Position numbers and translations under genes: made by a program
In this document: positions 7,580 to 12,723 of the stretch, in pieces
How the letters are laid out: each line of letters begins with the position of its first letter
Position numbering within the stretch: the first letter of the stretch is position 1
Notes under the pieces: model-generated
The model's input: the letters and a program-made list of their open reading frames with translations, nothing else
Told to the model about the DNA's origin: nothing
Databases searched by the model: none
DNA from: Herpetosiphonaceae bacterium
GTDB lineage: Bacteria; Chloroflexota; Chloroflexia; Chloroflexales; Kallotenuaceae
Assembly: GCA_030147335.1 (NCBI GenBank)
Contig: JASKZZ010000123.1
Location: 1-12,723, forward strand
Direction: 5' to 3'
DNA length: 12,723 nucleotides

Positions 7580-7604
7580 GCTACTTGACGAAACATGGTA
7601 CAAT
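7578..7604 (+). promoter_or_regulatory. Extended -10 promoter for the amino-acid ABC transporter operon
   Basis: TGG-TACAAT at 7596-7604 matches an extended -10 element (TGn plus 5/6 of TATAAT). The nearest -35-like hexamer, TTGCTA (7578-7583), gives a short 15-nt spacer, which an extended -10 can tolerate. The predicted start is near 7611, giving a leader of about 209 nt before the binding-protein ATG. Confidence 0.5.
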
Positions 7605-7819
7605 CGGCTCCAAGTAGGACAATTATTCCCGCACTGTGTGTCCTGAGATGTAGAAGGTCGTCCCTAACTAACTGTCCAAATTGCGCATCAACGCACACCC
7701 GCTCAACAACGAAGTGATATACCGCTGATTTGTGCGCTTAGCTCTCGTGAGCATTGCGGCACCTCCATCGACAAATGTCGGAGCGAGGCGCCGCTCGGTG
7801 ATATACGCAAGGAGAACGT
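7605..7819 (+). promoter_or_regulatory. Long structured 5' leader of the amino-acid transporter operon
   Basis: This is the downstream part of the 351-bp gap between pth and the binding-protein gene; no convincing gene lies in it. The predicted transcript can form several local stems: AGGACA (7616-7621) with TGTCCT (7639-7644); GCTC/GAGC around tcgt (7741-7752); CGACA/TGTCG (7769-7780); and GAGCG/CGCTC (7781-7785 with 7792-7796). The last two abut each other and end 12 nt before the AAGGAG ribosome site (7809-7814). No T-box (AGGGTGGNACCGCG) or other known riboswitch signature was recognised. A cis-regulatory role is inferred only from length and hairpins. Confidence 0.35.
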
Positions 7820-9151
7820 ATGAAGCTCAAGCAGACGTCCCGGATGGTTGGAACACTGGTACTAGCACTTGTTTTAAGTGCTTGTGCAGGTGGTGCTGCA
7901 CCAGCAGCAGAAACCTCGGCAGCAACAGCAACCTCGGCAGCAGCAGAAACATCAACTGCTCCATCGGCGGCAGCTTCAACAGCTGTAATTGCCGGCGGAT
8001 TGGGTGGAGCATCGACGGCAGCAGTGGCAAGTAGCCCTGCTTCAACGGAGGCTAGTGCATCAGCATCGGCATCGGCATCGGCATCGGCATCGGCATCGGC
8101 ATCGGGAGGAACAGCTCAAACCTCGGGTGCGGCAAGCGCAGCTCCTGCAGCGTCAGGCGCTCCTGCGGCATCAGGTGGTGCTGTTGAACCGGCAGAGGCA
8201 GGCGAGTTTGTGCGAACGATTCGTGATCGTGGCACGCTTATCTGCGGTGTTAACCCGGCGCTGGCTGGTTTTGCCACGCTCGAGTCTGGCGGTAACTATG
8301 TTGGCTTTGACGTCGACTTCTGCAAGGCATTAGCAGCCGCAATCTTCGACGATCCAAGCAAGGTCCAGTATCGTCCGCTGGAAGCAGCAGCGCGCTTCCC
8401 AGCACTGCAAACACGTGAGATCGACGTTCTGATTCGCAACACGACGTGGACACTCACCCGTGACACTTCCAACGGTGGTGACTTCGGCCCGGTCAACTTT
8501 TATGATGGCCAGGGCATGATGGTGCGCAAGGCAGACAACATTACCAAGCTCGAAGATATGAACGGCGCTAGCATTTGCGTGCAGAGCGGAACCACAACCG
8601 AGCTGAACCTTGCCGACGCATTTCGAGCGATCAACGTACAGTTCACGCCGGTCGTGTTTGACACCAACGATGCAACGTTCGGTGCGTATATCGAAGGCCG
8701 TTGTGATGCCTACACCACTGACAAGTCAGGCTTGGCGGCGCAGCGTATTGGTGCGCCGAATCCCGATGACCACGTGATTCTCGACGTTACGATGTCTAAG
8801 GAGCCCTTGGCGCCGATGGTGCTGCAGGGCGATCCCCAATGGAAGGACATTGTTTCCTGGGTAGTGTTTGGCCTCGTTACTGCCGAGGAAGAGGGAATAA
8901 CGCAAGCCAATGTTGATACCTTCGTAAACAGCGAAGATCCGACTATCCGCCGCTTGTTAGGCGCTGAAGGCGAGCTGGGTGCCGGTCTAGGCATCGACAA
9001 TGACTTCATGGTTCAAGCGTTGAAGGCTGTTGGTAACTATGGCGAGATTTATGCTCGACACCTTGGTCCTGAAACGCCATTGAATATCCCACGCGGCCCG
9101 AACGCGTTGTACACCGACGGCGGTTTGTTCTACGCTCCTCCGTTCCGCTAA
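7820..9151 (+). CDS. aapJ: General L-amino-acid ABC transporter substrate-binding lipoprotein (AapJ/BztA-like)
   Basis: This is the extracytoplasmic receptor that captures polar amino acids and hands them to the permease pair. The N-terminus is a lipoprotein signal with lipobox LSAC, so Cys22 should be lipidated and anchored to the membrane. Residues 23 to about 128 form a low-complexity Ala/Ser/Thr/Gly linker that includes nine Ala-Ser pairs (78-95). The binding domain follows: RDRGTLICGVNPALAGF (135-151), YVGFDVDFCKALAAAIF, ARFPALQTREIDVLIRNTTWTLTRD and FYDGQGMMV are close to AapJ/BztA of the glutamate/glutamine/aspartate/asparagine or general amino-acid type. AapJ proteins are usually about 340 residues; this has 443, the excess being the linker. 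The ATG at 7820 has a strong AAGGAG site 5 nt upstream. It is the first gene of a four-gene importer operon and is separated from the permease by a perfect hairpin. Confidence 0.93.
   Translation: MKLKQTSRMVGTLVLALVLSACAGGAAPAAETSAATATSAAAETSTAPSAAASTAVIAGGLGGASTAAVASSPASTEASASASASASASASASASGGTAQTSGAASAAPAASGAPAASGGAVEPAEAGEFVRTIRDRGTLICGVNPALAGFATLESGGNYVGFDVDFCKALAAAIFDDPSKVQYRPLEAAARFPALQTREIDVLIRNTTWTLTRDTSNGGDFGPVNFYDGQGMMVRKADNITKLEDMNGASICVQSGTTTELNLADAFRAINVQFTPVVFDTNDATFGAYIEGRCDAYTTDKSGLAAQRIGAPNPDDHVILDVTMSKEPLAPMVLQGDPQWKDIVSWVVFGLVTAEEEGITQANVDTFVNSEDPTIRRLLGAEGELGAGLGIDNDFMVQALKAVGNYGEIYARHLGPETPLNIPRGPNALYTDGGLFYAPPFR
8051..8104 (+). repeat. In-frame hexanucleotide microsatellite (gcatcg)7 encoding (Ala-Ser)9
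   Basis: Seven perfect tandem gcatcg units occupy 8063-8104, preceded by gcatca (8057-8062) and the synonymous gctagt (8051-8056). The unit is two codons, Ala-Ser, so gain or loss of copies changes linker length without a frameshift. It lies inside the linker of the binding lipoprotein, residues 78-95. Confidence 0.97.
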
Positions 9152-9161
9152 CGACACATTG

Positions 9162-9192
9162 TGGCAGGGTGATACCCCGTATCACCCTGCCA
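9162..9192 (+). other. Perfect 14-bp intercistronic stem-loop between binding protein and permease genes
   Basis: TGGCAGGGTGATAC (9162-9175) is the exact reverse complement of GTATCACCCTGCCA (9179-9192), with a 3-nt loop (ccc). The stem starts 11 nt after the binding-protein stop and ends 18 nt before the permease ATG at 9211. No U-run follows. Stems at this junction in ABC importer operons are known to shield the upstream mRNA from 3' exonucleases or to cause partial termination, giving excess binding protein over permease. That role is inferred here. Confidence 0.85.
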
Positions 9193-9210
9193 TCGCCAAA
9201 AGGTAAACGT

Positions 9211-10413
9211 ATGGCAAGTACAGGATTTACCGCCGAAAATCATCGTCCTGTGCCGTTTTACCGCAACGTCAAAGTGCTTGCCGTTCTTGCGCAAATCGGC
9301 TTTGTTGTGCTAGTGGGGCTGCTGCTTTGGACCCTGTACTCGAACATGATTGCGGGGCTGCGGCGCGCGAGTATTCCCCTAAGCTTTAACTTTCTACAGC
9401 TAACCGCCGGCTTTGCTATTTCAGAAAGCAGCATTGCCTACGGTCCGCAAAATACCTACGCGCGAGCGTTTCTTGTCGGCATCATCAATACCTTACGAAT
9501 TGCAGGACTTGGGATCGTGCTGGCGACGATTCTGGGCGTTATCATCGGTATTGGCCGATTGTCGTCAAACTGGCTTTTGCGTACAATCGCGACTACCTAT
9601 GTCGCGATTTTTCGTAATACGCCGTTGTTGGTCCAACTGATTTTTTGGTATGTCGCAGTGATTTTGAAGCTGCCACGTGTACGCGATGCGGTCGGCATTA
9701 ACGGCTTCGTGTTAGCCAGCAATCGTGGACTTGCGGTTGCATGGCCGCGTGCCAGTGATACATACGCATCCTGGATGCCGTGGCTCGTAGCTGCGCTGAT
9801 TGTTGGTGTAGCAACAGTTATTGCCCGGCGCTGGCAGCTTGCGCGAAGGGATCGTCCCGGCTCCGCTTTGCCGTATGGCTTGCTCGCCACTGCGCTAGTT
9901 GCGCTGGTCGGGGCAATCATTATTTGGTTGACCACTGGCGTCAGTCCGCTCCGTATCGACCAGCCTGAACTCGGCGGGTTCAATTTTAGTGGCGGAGCGA
10001 CGCTTTCGCCCGAGTTCTTTGCGCTGCTGCTTGGCCTAACTGTGTACACCGCTGCGTTTATCGCCGAGATCGTCCGTGGCAGCATTCAAGCCGTGAGCAA
10101 GGGCCAGCGCGAAGCGGCGCGATCATTGGGCTTGAACCCATTTCAGACGTTGCGGCTGGTCATTTTTCCACAGGCGCTGCGCATTATGATTCCCCCGATG
10201 ACGAACCAGTATCTCAACCTGGCCAAGAACTCAAGCTTGGGTATTGCAGTCGGCTTTCCCGATCTGTTCAGTGTTTCATACACAGTACTGAACCAAAGTG
10301 GTGCCACTGTTCAGGTCATTTTACTGGTCATGTTGACGTACTTGAGCATTAGCCTGCTGACGTCATTGCTGATGAACATTTACAACAGTCGGATGCGGCT
10401 GGTTGAGAGGTAG
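9211..10413 (+). CDS. aapQ: Amino-acid ABC transporter permease (AapQ/BztB-like)
   Basis: The product has 400 residues and is one of the two membrane subunits of the importer. After a short cytoplasmic N-terminus there are several hydrophobic helices. Family motifs include NTLRIAGLGIVLATILGVIIG (about 93-113), then FRNTPLLVQLIFWY (134-147) and NRGLAVAWPR. The EAA cytoplasmic loop that docks on the ATPase is GQREAARSLGLNPFQTL (298-314), followed by PQALRIMIPPMTNQYLNLAKNSSL. The length and the large mid-protein insertion match AapQ/BztB rather than the shorter HisM/HisQ permeases. The start at ATG 9211 is preferred over an in-frame GTG at 9169. That GTG lies inside the 14-bp hairpin and lacks a ribosome site, whereas 9211 has AAAAGG 7 nt upstream and begins the conserved reading. 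The next permease gene begins 6 bp after its stop. Confidence 0.93.
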   Translation: MASTGFTAENHRPVPFYRNVKVLAVLAQIGFVVLVGLLLWTLYSNMIAGLRRASIPLSFNFLQLTAGFAISESSIAYGPQNTYARAFLVGIINTLRIAGLGIVLATILGVIIGIGRLSSNWLLRTIATTYVAIFRNTPLLVQLIFWYVAVILKLPRVRDAVGINGFVLASNRGLAVAWPRASDTYASWMPWLVAALIVGVATVIARRWQLARRDRPGSALPYGLLATALVALVGAIIIWLTTGVSPLRIDQPELGGFNFSGGATLSPEFFALLLGLTVYTAAFIAEIVRGSIQAVSKGQREAARSLGLNPFQTLRLVIFPQALRIMIPPMTNQYLNLAKNSSLGIAVGFPDLFSVSYTVLNQSGATVQVILLVMLTYLSISLLTSLLMNIYNSRMRLVER

Positions 10414-10419
10414 GTTGCG

Positions 10420-11634
10420 ATGTCATCGACGGAACTTCCCGTTTCCACGCTCAAGCCACCGCGCTCCTCGATCAACGCGGTCGATTGGCTGCGACGTAAC
10501 TTGTTCAACAGCTGGCTGAACAGTATCATCACAGTGGTGCTTGGCGCGCTGATCGTTTTGATCCTGTACCGTGTGCTGACGTGGATTTTTACGAGCGCAG
10601 TCTGGACGCCTGTGCCGACGAATCTGCAAATTCTGATGACTGGCCGGTATCCGGCGGATCAGGTGTGGCGTATTCAGCTATGCGTTGCGCTGCTGCTGTT
10701 GTTGTTTGGTCTCAGCGGTGGTTTGTGGGGCGGTATTCTGCGCACGATTAGCTCGGCTTTAGCCGCTAGTGCGCTGCTACTGGCCATCTTGCCTTTCGCC
10801 GCTCCTACACGCTTTTTTCTGCTTGGCCTCGTTGCTGTGATTGCCGTTGGCTTTGTTGTCGGATTACGATTACCGCATCCGCTGCGTCGGCTTGTGCTCG
10901 CCCTCTGGTTTGTGTCGCCGCTAATCATGATCGTACTGATCCGGGGATTTGTTGGTGTTGGCGCGCTGCCGTTTGTGGAAACCGGATTATGGGGTGGTCT
11001 GCTGCTGACAATTATGCTTGCGGTCGTCGGCATCGTTGCCTCGTTCCCATTAGGTCTGCTGCTTGCGCTTGGACGCCGCAGTAAGCTACCGGTGGTTAAG
11101 GGCTTTTGCGTCGCCTACATTGAGCTGATCCGTGGTGTGCCGCTGATCACGGTGCTGTTTATGGCGATGATTATGCTGCCGCTGTTCTTGCCGGCGAATG
11201 TCCGTGTTGATAATCTCGTGCGTGTGCTGGTGGCAATCACGTTGTTCAGTGCGGCCTATCTTGCAGAAAACGTGCGCGGTGGTCTGCAATCGGTGCCAAA
11301 CGGCCAGGTCGAGGCAGCACGAGCGCTTGGCCTAAATGTGTTTCAAACAACATCACTGATTGTGCTGCCACAGGCACTGCGTGCTGTTATTCCAGCGATT
11401 GTTGGTCAGTTCATTAGTCTTTTCAAGGACACATCGCTGGTCGCGATCGTAGGCCTGGCCGAGCTATTGGGCATTGCCGATCTTGTCATTGAGCAGCCGG
11501 CGTGGCTGACTGTGCCCAATGGTGTCCAGCGTGAAGTGTTGTTGTTTGTCGCTTTGATCTACTGGGTTTTTTGCTTTTCGATGTCGCAGATTAGCCGACG
11601 CCTTGAACAGCGTCTCGGCGCAGGCACGCGCTAG
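10420..11634 (+). CDS. aapM: Amino-acid ABC transporter permease (AapM/BztC-like)
   Basis: This is the second membrane subunit, 404 residues, which pairs with the preceding permease to form the translocation pore. The N-terminal half consists of long hydrophobic helices typical of the extended AapM/BztC class. The conserved permease core covers about 190-390: LWGGLLLTIMLAVVGIVASF (190-209), ELIRGVPLITVLFM (235-248), YLAENVRGGLQSVPNGQVEA (280-299) and the EAA loop VEAARALGLNVFQTTSLIVL (297-316), then PQALRAVIPAIVGQFISLFK. KDTSLVAIVGLAELLGIAD replaces the KNSSL form of its partner, as expected for the M-type subunit. The start is ATG 10420, 6 bp after the preceding stop; the GAGAGGTAGG ribosome site lies across the end of the upstream gene, suggesting coupled translation. 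The ATPase gene follows 26 bp after its stop. Confidence 0.93.
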   Translation: MSSTELPVSTLKPPRSSINAVDWLRRNLFNSWLNSIITVVLGALIVLILYRVLTWIFTSAVWTPVPTNLQILMTGRYPADQVWRIQLCVALLLLLFGLSGGLWGGILRTISSALAASALLLAILPFAAPTRFFLLGLVAVIAVGFVVGLRLPHPLRRLVLALWFVSPLIMIVLIRGFVGVGALPFVETGLWGGLLLTIMLAVVGIVASFPLGLLLALGRRSKLPVVKGFCVAYIELIRGVPLITVLFMAMIMLPLFLPANVRVDNLVRVLVAITLFSAAYLAENVRGGLQSVPNGQVEAARALGLNVFQTTSLIVLPQALRAVIPAIVGQFISLFKDTSLVAIVGLAELLGIADLVIEQPAWLTVPNGVQREVLLFVALIYWVFCFSMSQISRRLEQRLGAGTR

Positions 11635-11660
11635 CTTCGTTGTACTTTAGGGAGCGTACC

Positions 11661-12413
11661 ATGACCGATCAGCCCTCCACCAGCGACGATATTATTATCT
11701 GCCGCGATGTTCATAAATGGTATGGCGACTTCCATGTGCTGAATGGCATCAATGCAACAGTGCGGCGCGGCGAGGTCGTCGTTGTGTTTGGGCCATCCGG
11801 CTCGGGCAAATCAACCTTTATTCGCACGATTAACCGTTTAGAAGAGCATCAGCGCGGCACGATCATCGTCGATGGTATTGAAATGTCGAATGATCTCCGC
11901 AACATCGAAGCGATTCGCCGCGAGACTGGTATGGTTTTTCAGCAATTCAATCTGTTTCCGCATCTGACTGTGCTGCACAACATCACGCTCGCGCCGATGT
12001 GGGTGCGCAAAAAGACCAAGCGTGAAGCACAGGAAATCGCGCTACAGCTGCTCGAACGTGTCGGTATTGGCGAACAAGCAAACAAATATCCGGGCCAGCT
12101 CTCGGGCGGCCAGCAGCAGCGTGTCGCGATTGCACGCGCACTGGCGATGCAGCCTCGTATTATGCTGTTCGACGAGCCGACATCCGCGCTCGACCCCGAG
12201 ATGATCAAAGAAGTGCTTGAGGTCATGAAAACGCTGGCGCAGTCAGACATTACACTTGTTGTGGTAACGCATGAGATGGCGTTTGCCCGCGAAGTCGCTG
12301 ATCGTATGTTGTTTTTCGATAAAGGTCAGATCGTCGAGCATGGCACTCCCGAGCAAATCTTTGATAATCCACAGCACGATCGTACTAAGCTATTTTTGTC
12401 ACAGATTTTGTAG
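11661..12413 (+). CDS. aapP: Amino-acid ABC transporter ATP-binding protein (AapP/GlnQ-like)
   Basis: This is the cytoplasmic ATPase that powers amino-acid import; it dimerises beneath the two permeases and contacts their EAA loops. From ATG 11661 the product has 250 residues, standard for the GlnQ/HisP/AapP family. All nucleotide-binding motifs are intact: Walker A GPSGSGKS (44-51), Q-loop VFQQFNLFPH (Gln94), signature LSGGQQQR (147-154), Walker B IMLFDE with catalytic Glu172, D-loop SALDPE and switch His204 in VTHEM. The frame can be opened to a TTG at 11640, but ATG 11661 is chosen because AGGGAG (11649-11654) stands 6 nt before it. It is the last gene of the J-Q-M-P operon. No clear terminator follows in the 98 bp before the next gene, so some readthrough is possible. 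Confidence 0.96.
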   Translation: MTDQPSTSDDIIICRDVHKWYGDFHVLNGINATVRRGEVVVVFGPSGSGKSTFIRTINRLEEHQRGTIIVDGIEMSNDLRNIEAIRRETGMVFQQFNLFPHLTVLHNITLAPMWVRKKTKREAQEIALQLLERVGIGEQANKYPGQLSGGQQQRVAIARALAMQPRIMLFDEPTSALDPEMIKEVLEVMKTLAQSDITLVVVTHEMAFAREVADRMLFFDKGQIVEHGTPEQIFDNPQHDRTKLFLSQIL

Positions 12414-12497
12414 TCTTTGTTCGTGACGGCGATGTACCAGCGTGTGCGTAATCCAAAGCATTAACGATACATTTCCACCAAGCCACGGCGCGTGCGG

Positions 12498-12503
12498 TAC
12501 AAT
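12498..12503 (+). promoter_or_regulatory. -10 element placed for a leaderless transcript
   Basis: TACAAT, preceded by G-rich gtgcgg, is the same hexamer seen before the amino-acid transporter operon. Only 8 nt separate it from the ATG at 12512, so transcription should begin at or within a few bases of the start codon. No good -35 is seen; TTCCAC at 12473-12478 leaves a 19-nt spacer. Confidence 0.45.
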
Positions 12504-12511
12504 GAATCACT

Positions 12512-12723
12512 ATGTCCCTAGATCGGATGGCTCAACCCAAACTGCGCGTGCTGTTGGTACAGCTGCCGGTTCCAAATAACCCCGCGCTTAATGTTCCACT
12601 TGCGCTTGGCTACCTCAAAGCGTACGCCTATGCTCAAGGGCTGTTGGAACAGGTCGAGATCGAGCTGCTTCCCCGCGCACTCGCCGATCATGCCGGTGAC
12701 GCGCTGCTGGTTCGTGAAATCGT
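12512..12723 (+). CDS. B12-binding-domain radical SAM protein, N-terminal fragment (partial at right edge)
   Basis: The first 70 codons are present and the rest lies beyond the window. The opening KLRVLLVQLPVPNNPALNVP (10-29), continuing LALGYLKAYAYAQG, resembles the N-terminal cobalamin-binding Rossmann domain of B12-dependent radical SAM proteins. There a beta strand is followed by a proline-rich loop and LPLALGYLKAY-type helix. The radical SAM CxxxCxxC cluster motif would lie downstream and cannot be seen, so substrate and reaction (methylation or another radical reaction) are open. A stop codon at 12503-12505 is in frame just upstream. The only starts are therefore ATG 12512 and ATG 12527, and neither has a Shine-Dalgarno sequence. 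With TACAAT ending 8 nt before 12512, a leaderless mRNA is likely. It may be independent of the amino-acid transporter operon. Confidence 0.75.
   Translation, partial: MSLDRMAQPKLRVLLVQLPVPNNPALNVPLALGYLKAYAYAQGLLEQVEIELLPRALADHAGDALLVREI

Noticed and set aside
7585..7604. TTGACG and TACAAT as a -35/-10 pair
   Set aside because: They are only 8 nt apart, far below a usable spacer; TTGACG is not the partner of this -10.
7732..8034. Plus-strand ORF of 100 codons overlapping the start of the binding-protein gene
   Set aside because: It is out of frame with the lipoprotein, has a repetitive Cys/Ser/Asn composition caused by the GCA-rich linker read in another frame, and shows no ribosome site.
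8051..8104. Possible CRISPR-like array
   Set aside because: The units are contiguous 6-mers with no spacers; it is a microsatellite inside a coding region.
7827..8333. Repetitive ORFs in other frames over the linker (Leu-rich minus strand, His-Arg repeat plus strand)
   Set aside because: These are alternate-frame readings of the gcatcg repeat and Ala/Ser linker.
9169..9210. Upstream GTG start for the AapQ-like permease
   Set aside because: The GTG lies within the 14-bp hairpin with no Shine-Dalgarno; ATG 9211 has AAAAGG correctly spaced.
9597..10085. 162-codon minus-strand ORF antisense to the permease
   Set aside because: It has no recognisable domain, and the plus-strand frame is a clear ABC permease; it is a shadow ORF.
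11640..11660. TTG start for the ATPase gene
   Set aside because: The ribosome site AGGGAG lies inside this stretch and serves ATG 11661.
12414..12511. Intrinsic terminator after the ATPase gene
   Set aside because: Only a 4-bp cacg/cgtg stem is present and there is no U-run; not supportable.

Overview
The window looks like a chromosomal segment from a member of the phylum Chloroflexota, probably class Chloroflexia. The best evidence is the C-terminal tail of the 770-residue secreted protein. It carries sequence patterns (a YYDKSRMEI-type and a VQLFERRVLTYTP-type motif, the latter followed by GNVGQHYHRWRYG) that I recall from many secreted proteins of filamentous Chloroflexota. The moderate GC content fits. 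Genus assignment is not possible from sequence reading alone. No mobile element, CRISPR array, tRNA or rRNA gene was recognised.

Layout. Positions 1-5247 hold three minus-strand genes, read from right to left. The first is a polytopic GT-C-type glycosyltransferase candidate, with a TTG start and a good sigma70 promoter. It overlaps by 4 bp (ATGA) a secreted protein with an apparent (alpha/alpha)6 glycosidase-like domain and the Chloroflexota tail. After 121 bp comes a secreted clan GH-A (GH39-like) glycoside hydrolase that runs off the left edge. Together they suggest a locus for building or trimming cell-surface glycan. A 251-bp divergent intergenic region with an 8-bp perfect inverted repeat separates them from the plus-strand genes.

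Positions 5499-7468 carry an MFS_3-type exporter followed 23 bp later by pth (peptidyl-tRNA hydrolase). A 351-bp intergenic region then holds a weak hairpin after pth, a probable extended -10 promoter and a long, structured 5' leader. Positions 7820-12413 form a complete polar amino-acid ABC importer of the Aap/Bzt type: lipoprotein binding protein, two permeases and an ATPase, in the order J-Q-M-P. The binding protein has an unusually long Ala/Ser/Thr linker containing a (gcatcg)7 microsatellite. A perfect 14-bp stem-loop sits between the binding-protein and permease genes and probably favours higher binding-protein output. The right edge holds the first 70 codons of a B12-binding radical-SAM-type gene that appears to be leaderless.

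No convincing wholly new system is visible. The observations most worth checking are the repeated Chloroflexota tail module on a secreted glycosidase-like protein, the glycosyltransferase/glycosidase cluster, the intercistronic hairpin, the microsatellite-encoded linker and the leaderless gene.
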